A stretch of 64,000 nucleotides of DNA, taken from Symsagittifera roscoffensis. Its lineage: Eukaryota; Xenacoelomorpha; Acoela; Convolutidae. The stretch lies in the NCBI RefSeq assembly GCF_963678635.1, contig NC_087062.1, positions 91,733,845 to 91,797,844 of the forward strand. Direction: 5' to 3'. The translations under genes and the position numbers were made by a program. Below are positions 55,778 to 64,000 of this stretch, piece by piece (the stretch's first letter is position 1; each line of letters begins with the position of its first letter). The notes below the pieces were generated by a model. It did no database searches. It saw nothing but the letters and a program-made list of their open reading frames with translations, and had not been told where the DNA came from.

Positions 55778-57571
55778 TTAGTCGTCGGGGAAAAAACCGT
55801 GGGGGAAGATGTCGTGAATTAGTTCTGAAGTTGTTAGTAGTTTAGCTAATATGCGGATGATATTTTTAGTTTGAAGTAGTGGCCAAAGCAATTGAAGTGC
55901 CTTAATGGTGGTTAATTCTTCAGTGCCTACTGCAAACTCATAAGGTGTGTTTTGGATTAAGTTATATAATTTGTGGTTAAATGTAGTGTTATGGATGAAT
56001 TCTAAAATGGGGATTTCTATAGGCTGTACAAACTCGTGCGGGATAAGGAAGGGTCGGGATTCTTCGGCGTTGAAGGTCTTGGTGATGGGACAGAAGATGT
56101 ACATTTGGGTTATGGGGTCATAATTACGAAGAATACCATGAAGGTTAGTGTCTTTAATACAATATGTGAAATTTAGGAAATATGGTGAAGTGTATTTTGA
56201 ATTGATGAATTGGAAACGATGGTGTGGTTGTCTAGAGGGTGTGTGGAGGTCAAAGTGATTTTGGATGAAACGATAGTAACTGTATGTATGTGTTTGTTTA
56301 GTTCGCAACATAATATCGTGTGAGCAGTGTAAATCTCTTTCGTGTGGTGCAAGGAAATGAAAGGTTAGTGAGAAGATTTGGAAGCGTTCTTTAAAACTTT
56401 CGTATGCTTGTGTGCTTGTTAGTGCTTCTGAAATAATGTGATCAAACTTTCGGTCAAAGATGTTTAGTGTAAATACATATGGTGTCTTGATGAAAAATTT
56501 CTCGGTGATTTGTGGGTTAGCGAAGCGATCGTCGTCTAAGAATTGATCTTGGTTAGCTCTTATGATGTTGTGATCGTAGTATTCTAGTGTATATTCATTA
56601 GCTCTAGGTGCAGTGTGTATTTTTAGTGATTTTTTATATCCAACGTAAGTAAATTGTCTAGCGGTGAGTGGTGTAGTTAGTCGATATAGCATGTCTTTGT
56701 TTCGGTCTATATCAATGGATGTGTTAGTTAAAGGTAAGCAAAGAGGGTTTGTGAAATGATAGTATGAGGTCCAAGAGAGAGTGGGCATTAAAACGTATTC
56801 GTCTACAAAGTTGCGTGTTTCGTTAGCGTCATGAGGGGTGTTTAAGGTGTATTGTGGAAATGAGGGTAAAGTGATGGCTAAAAATTCTCTAGTGTTAGTA
56901 TGTTGGGGGTGGTTGATGTATTCTCGGGCTGTTCCTGGTTTTGCTGGGAAAGGATGGTTGGGGAACTTTCTTTTAAAAGTGCGATAAGCTCTATTAGTGT
57001 TGAGTGAGGATTCAGTTGATGTGGATGATGGTGCTAATGATTCGGTATAATTTGAAGAGGGTGTAGGAGGATTGGTTGAATTTGTAGTGGAGGAGATTTG
57101 GTTTATGGTCGGGGTGTTAAGGTGGTAGGGTTGTTGTTGGAGGGTAATAAAATTGTCTAGCTCTGGTGAGATTCGGGGGGTATCTGGAGATGATTGGTCA
57201 GAGTGGTATGAGGAGTAGGTTGGGGTAACTTGGGAAGCATAAGAGGGTGTAGGAGTGATTGGGTCAGGGTTATTTGATAATATGGGTTGAAAAGGAGGTT
57301 GAGAAAAATGAGAAGGGTTATGAAAATTATTGGATGGAGATGGTTCTGAGTCGGCAAATTCGTCGGGGGTTTCAATATTCGGGTTATTTAGCTGTGAAAT
57401 GGAGTATAAAACTGAAATTTGTGAGTTAGTGTCGGAATTCATGCCTGATGTTACATTGCTAGATGGAAAATCGGGTGGCGGAAAAGCAAAAAGTGGGATT
57501 ATTGGGATTGAAGAGGTAAGGTTGGTTGGATGGGAATTTGATCGATGGAGTGATCCAAGTTGGCGGCTCAT
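55778..57571 (-). CDS. Element C last ORF, 597 residues, unknown
   Basis: The start codon overlaps the envelope ORF stop in an ATGA (57571-57568), suggesting coupled termination-reinitiation or a frame-linked product. Residues 1-200 are Pro/Ser/Thr/Asn-rich and probably disordered. Residues about 200-597 look folded, with many aromatic residues and a few cysteines (LHCSHD, FTYCIKD, YIFCPITK). I see no signal peptide or membrane span. I do not recognise the family. Position and composition suggest an accessory or structural protein of the element; that is inference. Confidence 0.8.
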   Translation of the reverse strand: MSRQLGSLHRSNSHPTNLTSSIPIIPLFAFPPPDFPSSNVTSGMNSDTNSQISVLYSISQLNNPNIETPDEFADSEPSPSNNFHNPSHFSQPPFQPILSNNPDPITPTPSYASQVTPTYSSYHSDQSSPDTPRISPELDNFITLQQQPYHLNTPTINQISSTTNSTNPPTPSSNYTESLAPSSTSTESSLNTNRAYRTFKRKFPNHPFPAKPGTAREYINHPQHTNTREFLAITLPSFPQYTLNTPHDANETRNFVDEYVLMPTLSWTSYYHFTNPLCLPLTNTSIDIDRNKDMLYRLTTPLTARQFTYVGYKKSLKIHTAPRANEYTLEYYDHNIIRANQDQFLDDDRFANPQITEKFFIKTPYVFTLNIFDRKFDHIISEALTSTQAYESFKERFQIFSLTFHFLAPHERDLHCSHDIMLRTKQTHTYSYYRFIQNHFDLHTPSRQPHHRFQFINSKYTSPYFLNFTYCIKDTNLHGILRNYDPITQMYIFCPITKTFNAEESRPFLIPHEFVQPIEIPILEFIHNTTFNHKLYNLIQNTPYEFAVGTEELTTIKALQLLWPLLQTKNIIRILAKLLTTSELIHDIFPHGFFPDD

Positions 57572-60186
57572 CGTGGGCTAAAAAAATTATTATTTTGAGA
57601 TTGAAAAGCGGTGGTATGGGGCTGTTCAATAATTTGTTCATAAGTATTATCATCTTGTGATGGATGTGTCATTATATGTTGGACGGGACTTTGTGATGTG
57701 GTGAGTCGAAAATTTGGATTATGTGTGATTGCTAAATTTCTAAAATTTCGCGGGGCTAGGGATAGTGGATGGTTATTTGGTAGGGGTGGTAATTGTGGTG
57801 CCGTTGGCTGTGTGTCGACATTGTTATGTTCTTCGTCGTATGTATTTTGTCGTGTTGTTATTTTTGTGTTATATTCTTTTATTTGTGCGTCTAAAAGAAT
57901 TTTGTTTATAGATGTGGAAAAGATTCCAAAAAATCCTGCAAAGAGTATGCGTGCTACGCTTGCTTGTCTGTTTACTTGTGTGTGTATAGCACATGTATTG
58001 TAGATTCCTTTTAAGAGTGAGAAAAGAAATCCAATAAAGTTAAACATTGCGTATAAAATAGTCAATTTTTCTAAGATGTAGTAGGGCCATCCTAGAAAAT
58101 CTAGGATCTCATTTTTGAGTGTAACAAAGCTAAAAATGTTAATTGGTGATATATCTTGGGGACGGTATTTTTCGCCGTTTAGATATATATAATCTTTTAT
58201 GTCTTTAAAATATCCGCTATAGTCTTGCGTGTAGATATCGGCAAATCCTGCGGTTTCTGCAAGTTTGCGTAAGTTTTGGTCAATTGATTGTCTTTGTATA
58301 GTGTCCATTTGTGTTAATAATTCTTGGAATTGTTGTGTTCTAATGTGATGTTGAATATCTGATTTTGAATAGATTCCTATTGATTGTAAGTCTATATTTG
58401 GGTTTCGAGCGATAGCGCGAATGCTTTCTGGTGAAAATTTTTTGAGTGATTGCATTAATGTGGGGTATGGGGTGAGAAGATAATATTTATTTTCATCAGG
58501 GTTTAGTTGTACTACATTGTGGCTATTTTCTGATCCACATGGGACTGCGGTATCCCAGAAATAGGTTCTTCGTGAAAGTGTATCCACGAAATGTACTTTA
58601 TTCTTATAAAAGATAGGGATTCTTTTATAACATCGTTTATCTTCAAAAACGTATAGTGGTGATACTTTTTTAGTACAAGTATAAAACCATAAGATGTTTC
58701 CTTCATAGTCTAAAAAATTTGATCTATTTCCTGATAATAAATATCCTGCGTAGGGTATTTTTAATACTGCTAGTGCAAGTGATTGTAATATTTGTGTTCG
58801 TTCTAATTCGCATAGTTGATGTAGTGTTTCTAATTCGGAGAGTGACATTTCTTGAAAAATGCGGCTAATTGTATAGTCTAGTTTCATATCCAAATGAATA
58901 TCATAGTGGATATTACCAAAATATGTGGTATTCATTAGTGATAATTCTTGTAAGCGTGTGCTTCTGGTGTCATAAGGTTTTAGATGTCCACCAGGTTGTC
59001 CGTTGCTTTTTTCAAAATTAACTGGTATATAGGATGTTCCTTCGTTTAGAGGATGACCTGTGGCATATGGGTCGATTTTTACTTTTCCAGTGGTCATGTC
59101 GAATCCTTTTTCATATTCAACTAAAATTTCAGAGTATTGTGTTCTGTGAAGTGGATTTCTGTATTTACATGCAAGTTCTGTTTCTTGATATATTTGAAAA
59201 CGTGTCAATTTATTTTCTATGTTATCTATGTTTCTAAAATCGGAACTTAGTTTTCGTGATGGATGGACTTGTTCGTAAGGAATTGATTGTATGAAATATT
59301 TTTCGTGAAATTTTATCATACGAGCGTGTATTTTTGCTACTTGAAATGTTGTACATGTGTCTTCGGGGAACCAAACAATTGTTGCTTGTGTTCTCGTTGT
59401 AGGGTCGCAATATCCTTGATCATTTTTACAAGGTAGTCGGATTCCTTGATAGATCATTGTATTATCAGATAAATCTCGTGTGAGTTGTATTTTTTCGAGT
59501 TGTATTTTCCAATCGAAAAACATTATTTCTTGATATCCTTTATTTTTTGTGTCTGCTTTGCAGTTTGATGGGTTATTTATACCAATGTGTGGTATCCAAT
59601 GTTTATCATGTAGGTCATATGTTAATCGTCCGTGTGCGCCGTTATACGGGTATTTTTCGTCTAGTCTTATATGTCCTTGGTGTCTTTCAAGTTGTGATTG
59701 ATGTACAGAGTCTGAAAAAACTTGAAAATTAACTAATTTTCTTTGGGAGTTTTTATTTTTTGTGATGTTTAGTCTAAGTAATTCATTTTTACAATCGTCG
59801 GGATTGAGATGTAAAAGACGTTCTATATTACTTTGGTAGAATGATTCATGGTCAAGTCGGTTTTTGTTTCCGTTCGAGACTTGTGAACAATGTACTTTCT
59901 TTTCGGAAAATGTTGCTGTGAATTTATAACCTGTAACTGTTGTTGCTCGGGCTTTTGAATAGAGTGTTGCTATTATATCTGTGGTTTCTATAGCTTGTGG
60001 TTCTGTTTCACATTGTGATACTTGATTGATTGCATATTTGTGTAGTGTTTTTTGTTCATTTTCTTCGCAATCGTAATGTGTTACTAATAAATCTTGTGGT
60101 CCTGTACGAGGGGAAGGGTTTATGTTTTGAATTGAAGTTACTAGAAAAAGGGTTTGGAGAAAATTTAATAATTTTAGAATATACAT
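57568..60186 (-). CDS. Element C envelope-like glycoprotein, 872 residues
   Basis: The N-terminus is a plausible signal peptide (MYILKLLNFLQTLFLVTS). The large ectodomain has about 20 cysteines and several N-x-S/T sites. It includes a region around ELETLHQLCELERTQ and GYLLSGNRSNF that recalls glycoproteins of mononega-like (chuvirus-type) viruses captured by animal LTR elements; that recollection needs a profile search. Near residues 715-790 hydrophobic stretches (LTILYAMFNFIGFLFSLL and ARILFAGFFGIFST) can serve as the membrane anchor, followed by a polar Pro-rich tail of about 80 residues. It overlaps the preceding ORF by 13 bases and the next ORF by ATGA. The ORF is intact. Such a protein would mediate membrane attachment or fusion if expressed. 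Confidence 0.8.
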   Translation of the reverse strand: MYILKLLNFLQTLFLVTSIQNINPSPRTGPQDLLVTHYDCEENEQKTLHKYAINQVSQCETEPQAIETTDIIATLYSKARATTVTGYKFTATFSEKKVHCSQVSNGNKNRLDHESFYQSNIERLLHLNPDDCKNELLRLNITKNKNSQRKLVNFQVFSDSVHQSQLERHQGHIRLDEKYPYNGAHGRLTYDLHDKHWIPHIGINNPSNCKADTKNKGYQEIMFFDWKIQLEKIQLTRDLSDNTMIYQGIRLPCKNDQGYCDPTTRTQATIVWFPEDTCTTFQVAKIHARMIKFHEKYFIQSIPYEQVHPSRKLSSDFRNIDNIENKLTRFQIYQETELACKYRNPLHRTQYSEILVEYEKGFDMTTGKVKIDPYATGHPLNEGTSYIPVNFEKSNGQPGGHLKPYDTRSTRLQELSLMNTTYFGNIHYDIHLDMKLDYTISRIFQEMSLSELETLHQLCELERTQILQSLALAVLKIPYAGYLLSGNRSNFLDYEGNILWFYTCTKKVSPLYVFEDKRCYKRIPIFYKNKVHFVDTLSRRTYFWDTAVPCGSENSHNVVQLNPDENKYYLLTPYPTLMQSLKKFSPESIRAIARNPNIDLQSIGIYSKSDIQHHIRTQQFQELLTQMDTIQRQSIDQNLRKLAETAGFADIYTQDYSGYFKDIKDYIYLNGEKYRPQDISPINIFSFVTLKNEILDFLGWPYYILEKLTILYAMFNFIGFLFSLLKGIYNTCAIHTQVNRQASVARILFAGFFGIFSTSINKILLDAQIKEYNTKITTRQNTYDEEHNNVDTQPTAPQLPPLPNNHPLSLAPRNFRNLAITHNPNFRLTTSQSPVQHIMTHPSQDDNTYEQIIEQPHTTAFQSQNNNFFSPR

Positions 60187-61310
60187 GTGTATGATAATCC
60201 TGAGTATGGATTATAAAATGTAATGTAACCAATTGTGTTTTTGGTGTATCTGTCGTATTTATATATTACTTCGGTAGTTATAAACGGTGGTGGTAGTGAT
60301 TGAGCTGTGATGTTAGGTGGATTTAATGGGTAGGGATGTTGTGTAATATTGTTTAATTTAACTGTGATTTCAAACTTTAATTGTAAACTGTTTTGTTGGA
60401 GTATTTGAATATTGTGATCACGGATATCGTTGTGAATATCTTGGCGATATTGTAATCTATTAAGTGCCCAGTTATGAAGGCGGTTACTTTCGTGATGCTG
60501 TCCAAATAATGGTGGGGGTGCTGTGAATGTATTCCAATCTAGTCTTAAAGGAATATTTATTGATGATTGTTCTCGATATCTGGCGTCGAGATTATTTGGA
60601 AAATTTAAGTTAAAGGGTAGTGGTGAAAATTGACTTATTGATGGTGTTGATGGTAGTGATAATGTTTCTGGTAGTGATGAGGATGTTGTTGTATCCGTAG
60701 AAATATCTATGGGGTCATTGGCTAAATTTGGTTCACCTTGTGTAAATGAATGTGTAGTCCAATATGGTAGTCGTGATGTTAGGTTTGGGGGGTTAAAAGG
60801 GTTTTCTCGTATTTGTTCAGATGTTGGTGTTGAACCTAAGTAGTCTGAAGGTAGACTTGAAGTGCTTCGTTGTGAAAGAAGTGTAGGGGTTTCTGGTGTG
60901 ATACCAGTGGTGTTTTCTGGAGTGGTTTGTGTTGGGGATTGAGGTATATCAAAATGAACTCGGGGAGTTTGAAAATTTCTATTTCGTCGAGGATGTATAA
61001 TTTGTCTATTTATTTCTGTTGTGTTTTGGTTTTGACTAAGGTTTCGTATTCTACTTAGTTCTTGTGGTAGTGTTGGGTAAAGATTATATGTTGGTTCACT
61101 TAGAGGTGCTTGTCGTTGAACTGGTTCTAGTGGTTCAGATAAACGAGCGTGCCGTTCTTCAAAGGTGTATGGATTGTCTTGAAAAGAAATTCGTGTAGAT
61201 GTTTGAGGATTTTGAGTAGTTGAAGGTGGTGTTGGATTATCTTGGGATGATGTCGGTGAAGACTGATTTTGTGACTGTTGGGTAGCAATTTTTGATGGAT
61301 TTTTGAATTG
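60174..61310 (-). CDS. Element C 378-codon open frame without any Met codon
   Basis: I translated this frame codon by codon: it is open from just after a TAA at 61313-61311 to a TAA at 60176-60174 and has no ATG. Its first two thirds are Pro/Ser/Thr/Gln-rich; the end is more globular (LDWNTFTAPPPLFGQ, LPPPFITTEVIYKYDRY). It ends 13 bases inside the envelope ORF. A 1.1-kb open frame is unlikely by chance, so it is probably reached by splicing or frameshifting from upstream. A CCCAACAG acceptor-like site lies near its start (about 61270), and a pyrimidine-rich acceptor (CTAATTCTTTTTTTAG) lies upstream of it near 61350. The product is unknown. Confidence 0.65.
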   Translation of the reverse strand, partial: QFKNPSKIATQQSQNQSSPTSSQDNPTPPSTTQNPQTSTRISFQDNPYTFEERHARLSEPLEPVQRQAPLSEPTYNLYPTLPQELSRIRNLSQNQNTTEINRQIIHPRRNRNFQTPRVHFDIPQSPTQTTPENTTGITPETPTLLSQRSTSSLPSDYLGSTPTSEQIRENPFNPPNLTSRLPYWTTHSFTQGEPNLANDPIDISTDTTTSSSLPETLSLPSTPSISQFSPLPFNLNFPNNLDARYREQSSINIPLRLDWNTFTAPPPLFGQHHESNRLHNWALNRLQYRQDIHNDIRDHNIQILQQNSLQLKFEITVKLNNITQHPYPLNPPNITAQSLPPPFITTEVIYKYDRYTKNTIGYITFYNPYSGLSYTCIF

Positions 61311-61315
61311 TTACT

Positions 61316-61504
61316 TTAGTGAGAAGGTTTATGTTTATTATAATATTCTTCTAAAAAAAGAATTAGAAAAATTGTTGCTAGGGCAAATGTGATGATTGCT
61401 TTCTTTATACATTTACATATGGTCAAAATGAGGGATGATAAAAATGTTATAAAGATTACAAACAATAGAAAAATATCAGTTCTACTGAAAATTGTTCGTA
61501 TCAT
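61316..61504 (-). CDS. Element C small membrane protein 2 (62 residues)
   Basis: Nearly the whole protein is hydrophobic: a span at about 12-28 (FLLFVIFITFLSSLILTIC) and another at about 36-52 (IITFALATIFLILFL), with a short basic loop KCIKK between. The ATG overlaps the preceding ORF stop as ATGA (61504-61501). It could be a hairpin membrane protein or viroporin; function is not shown. As a short ORF it could still be fortuitous, but the overlap and hydrophobicity argue otherwise. Confidence 0.5.
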   Translation of the reverse strand: MIRTIFSRTDIFLLFVIFITFLSSLILTICKCIKKAIITFALATIFLILFLEEYYNKHKPSH

Positions 61505-61731
61505 TTAGACAAGTTGTTAAAATCGTACCTGTGGATATATTCAAGGGTTTTGGAAAGTTGGAGGTATAGTTCAATTATTGTGTAGAAAATTAAGAAAATA
61601 TTACAAAAAATTATTATGATTATTAGAAAAGATTCGATGATATCAAAAAGAAAGATTATAAAAGCTTGGAGTATTGAAAAAAAATGTTTAAAATTGATAA
61701 GTATTTGAACGACTGTTTGAGAGAAAAGCAT
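61501..61731 (-). CDS. Element C small membrane protein 1 (76 residues)
   Basis: Residues about 15-55 are strongly hydrophobic (FSILQAFIIFLFDII and LIIIIIFCNIFLIFYTII), giving one long or two short membrane spans, then a polar tail. Its stop codon overlaps the start of the next small ORF (ATGA). It starts 600 bases after the integrase ORF. I do not recognise the family. Confidence 0.5.
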   Translation of the reverse strand: MLFSQTVVQILINFKHFFSILQAFIIFLFDIIESFLIIIIIFCNIFLIFYTIIELYLQLSKTLEYIHRYDFNNLSK

Positions 61732-62332
61732 TTAAGAAATGATCTCTTGGTCGAATATTTTTTGCTGTTTGAGGCGATTTTCTAGTGTGGTCGAATTATT
61801 TATTAGTTTTTTGACAAGTGGGTTGAGTTTCGTAAAAATTTGTTGGGGCAATTTTCATGGTGACTGGGAGGTCGTCTTTTTCTTTATTTTTGTTTGTCAA
61901 ATGATCCGGGGTATGGTGAGATTTTTATACTTTAGGCTAATTAAAATTTTCATTTTGTGACTTTAGGCTAAGTTATCAAATTTGTTTTGGGGGTATTCGT
62001 GGTCTGAGTTGGGGAAATATTGTTGATCTTTGGGTTATTAGATAAGGGAGGGGTACGGTATTATGGTGATATTTATTTTAGCTGTCAAGTTGGAGTGGTT
62101 TGCTTATTTTTAACCTGGAGGTTGTAAAGTTATAGTTAGAGATGTGCCTGGAGTTCTAGATTATTCGTCTAATTGATTTTAGTTTGAGTTAGAGAAAGTG
62201 GCGGATTGGATGAATCCTATTGGTCTATTTTGAACTAGAATTATTGCGTACTTGTGAGCATGTTATTTTGAAAAAATGAAATGAAAAATGTTACGGAGGT
62301 TTCAAGATTGTGAAGTGTAAAATTTTTTAAAA
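61732..62332. other. Gap between Pol and the small membrane ORFs of element C
   Basis: I see no supported ORF. It may carry the splice acceptor or promoter for the downstream cluster; no site stands out. Confidence 0.4.
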
Positions 62333-64000
62333 TTACTTTTTAAATTCTACTTTCTTTAATATTTTAGATTGGGGGATGAACATTTTGTAGTTTTTTCGTG
62401 GTTGATTTCGGAGTCTTGTTGTTTTTCTATGTTCTGATTTGTCTATTTCTTCTTGGGGTATTATTTGTTCTGTCATTTTTCTATTTTTTCTTTGTTTTGG
62501 AGATTCTTTTTGGTTTTGTGTTTTGTTTTTGGTGGCGGTTGGTTTTGTGTTTTGATTTTCGGTGGGGTTATCATTTTGTTCTGTGTTTTTCAGATGTGGT
62601 TCGTTTTGAATAATTTTTAATCCTGTGAAAGAATATAATTGGGTTAATTCGCGGAGTGCGTATTCTTTTGGGTAATAAGGTAATAGGTTGTTTCGATGTT
62701 GAACGATTTCTTTTTTGTTTGAGTCGATAATTTTATATGTGACATCAGTGGGTTTTGCAATTATTTGGTATGGTCCTTTTCGAAGGGGTTGTAATTTTTT
62801 AGAAATTCCTTTTTGAGTATTAAAATTAGGTATTAAAACAAATGTTCCAATTTTTAAATCGGAAGCTGGTGTAAAACGTGAATTGATTTGTTCATTTATG
62901 TTTTGTCTTTGTAATAACTTTTTCGTTATTTTTTGGTAAATTTCATTGTGTTTCTTATCTCTATTTAAAATCCATTCGGTGTGTGTACCGGAGGCTAATT
63001 TAAGAATTTGTGGGTGATGAAAATGATCTTCATCGTGCGTATGTAATGGTAGGTTATAACAAATTGAGTCTTTATTTGGTTGACAATAACCTTGTGCGTT
63101 TTTATGAGAATTTGCTGTAAACATTATTGGTTTCCGTGGCTTTTGGTTAAAAACCATTTCGTATGGTGACATTCCTAAAGTTGTCGTGATTTGTGAATTA
63201 TATGCTAATGGAAATAATTTTACATCTGCTGACCATTCGGTATATTTTGTATCATTTCCGTTGATGATACATCTAAGATATTCTTGTAGTGAACGGTTCA
63301 TACCTTCGACTAAGCCGTTTGTCCAAGGTGCATGAGATGTACGTGGTTTGTGTTTAATGTTGTATAAATGACATAGTGTTATTATTTCATTATTTATGAA
63401 TTCTGTACCATTGTCTGTGACTAAAATTTCTGGTAGTCCGAATTTTGCTATCCAGTGTTCATAGAGTGTTGTATATGCGTAATAAGCATTACAATGTGGT
63501 ACTGGGTTAAGTGCTACATAGTGTGTGAATGCGTCAACAATTACCATAATGTAGGAGTTTCCTTCTGATGAGGGTGAAATTGGTCCTTTAGTATCAAATG
63601 AGATACGGTGATTAAAGTACAGACTTTGTCCTTTAAAATCTTGTTTTTGTGCTATTTGTTTTTGATTTGGGTAAGGTTTATTCAGTTGACATACTATACA
63701 ATCATTGCATAGTACTTTTATCCAAATTGGTGCATTTGGGAAGTAAAAATTTTGTATAAAATTTGAATATGTTTTCTCTGATCCAGAGTGTCCTTTAATA
63801 TTTTGTGTATGTGATATATTAAAAGCTATAAGAATCATACTTATAGGAAGACAGGGAACTGTAGATTCATTTAGGTTATACTCTAAAAGGTCTGTTTTTT
63901 CGTTAATTGTTGTGTTGTTAAATTTGCGAAAGTATCGGAGGAGTGTTTTATTTCCTAGAATGGTTGAATCTGCTTTGATAGGTTTAGTTTTATATTTATG
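62333..64000 (-). CDS. Element C Pol C-terminus: integrase, cut by window edge
   Basis: The frame is open to the right edge, so the ATG at 63838 is internal. Counting from that Met: an HHCC zinc finger (H10, H17, C44, C47); catalytic D82 (FDTKGP), D142 (VTDNGTEF) and E178 (GLVEGMNR), which is D-59-D-35-E; AYNSQITTTLGMSPYEMVF; and a GPY/F-type module (LRKGPYQII, about 340) characteristic of Ty3/gypsy integrases. The C-terminal 100 residues are Lys/Asn/Gln-rich. Residues upstream of the Met (TLLRYFRKFNN, TDLLEYNL) look like the linker between RNase H and integrase. It joins element cDNA to host DNA. All three catalytic residues are present. Confidence 0.92.
   Translation of the reverse strand, partial: HKYKTKPIKADSTILGNKTLLRYFRKFNNTTINEKTDLLEYNLNESTVPCLPISMILIAFNISHTQNIKGHSGSEKTYSNFIQNFYFPNAPIWIKVLCNDCIVCQLNKPYPNQKQIAQKQDFKGQSLYFNHRISFDTKGPISPSSEGNSYIMVIVDAFTHYVALNPVPHCNAYYAYTTLYEHWIAKFGLPEILVTDNGTEFINNEIITLCHLYNIKHKPRTSHAPWTNGLVEGMNRSLQEYLRCIINGNDTKYTEWSADVKLFPLAYNSQITTTLGMSPYEMVFNQKPRKPIMFTANSHKNAQGYCQPNKDSICYNLPLHTHDEDHFHHPQILKLASGTHTEWILNRDKKHNEIYQKITKKLLQRQNINEQINSRFTPASDLKIGTFVLIPNFNTQKGISKKLQPLRKGPYQIIAKPTDVTYKIIDSNKKEIVQHRNNLLPYYPKEYALRELTQLYSFTGLKIIQNEPHLKNTEQNDNPTENQNTKPTATKNKTQNQKESPKQRKNRKMTEQIIPQEEIDKSEHRKTTRLRNQPRKNYKMFIPQSKILKKVEFKK

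Larger units (their letters stand above)
55778..64000 (-). mobile_element. Element C: envelope-bearing LTR retroelement, 3' part
   Basis: In minus-strand order there is the C-terminal part of Pol with a Ty3/gypsy-type integrase (cut by the right edge), a 600-base gap, two small membrane ORFs, a Met-less ORF, an envelope-like ORF and a final ORF. The coding strand is poor in G. Consecutive ORFs overlap or abut. The 5' half (gag, protease, RT) lies beyond the window. The ORFs differ from element B throughout, so this is a separate family. Confidence 0.85.

Noticed and set aside
57330-58003. Plus-strand ORFs opposite the envelope and 597-codon ORFs
   Set aside because: They are antisense to longer, coherent minus-strand ORFs and show no domains.
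55778-64000. Element C as a Maverick/Polinton DNA transposon
   Set aside because: The integrase has a GPY/F module and is preceded in the same frame by an RNase H-integrase linker like that of gypsy Pol; no protein-primed DNA polymerase or packaging ATPase is seen.

Overview
The window comes from an animal (metazoan) nuclear genome, probably an invertebrate. It holds one spliced host gene, an ERp44-type ER thioredoxin protein with GT-AG introns and a C-terminal RDEL signal. Almost everything else is transposable-element DNA: Ty3/gypsy-type LTR elements, a Penelope-like element, two tRNA-derived SINE families and several satellite-like arrays. I cannot name the species.

Layout. 1-6570 (minus strand): a decayed gag-pol copy (element A) and its leader; a short fragment of another ORF is fused into its gag. 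7441-9240: tandem repeats. 9925-10996 (plus): a broken relative of the C-terminus of the giant ORF3 described below. 12495-13065: a SINE. 13900-17020 (minus): a frameshifted Penelope-like element with reverse transcriptase, an inserted PHD-type finger and a GIY-YIG nuclease, plus an ORF upstream of it. 17021-41565: a 24.5-kb LTR retrotransposon (element B) inserted in that upstream ORF. 42337-53107 (plus): the ERp44 gene, with large repeat-filled introns. 55778-64000 (minus): the 3' part of a different, envelope-bearing LTR element (element C), which runs off the right edge.

Element B is the most interesting object. Two nearly identical LTRs (920 and 911 bp, starting TGTAACATTCG and ending CGAATGTCACA on the plus strand) flank, in minus-strand order: a 3-kb leader with an array of ACCCCTCCGGATT motifs; a 3200-codon ORF (Gag, two zinc knuckles, protease, RT, RNase H, integrase and, at the very C-terminus, what reads as a macro (ADP-ribose-binding) domain); a 988-codon ORF with an SGNH/GDSL-hydrolase domain; and a 1990-codon ORF of unknown function. 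A second, degenerate SGNH-like domain appears to straddle the ORF2/ORF3 boundary in two frames related by -1. A piece of ORF3 fused to leader and gag in element A, and the ORF3 relative at 9.9-11.0 kb, show that ORF3 belongs to a dispersed family.

Element C carries, after a DD35E integrase, two tiny membrane ORFs, a Met-less 378-codon ORF, an 872-codon envelope-like ORF and a 597-codon ORF. Two of the junctions are ATGA stop-start overlaps.

Caution: the ERp44 gene and the Penelope element both need one-base changes in short homopolymers to read through. Some frame breaks may therefore be consensus-sequence errors, and the ORF2/ORF3 split could be one of them.
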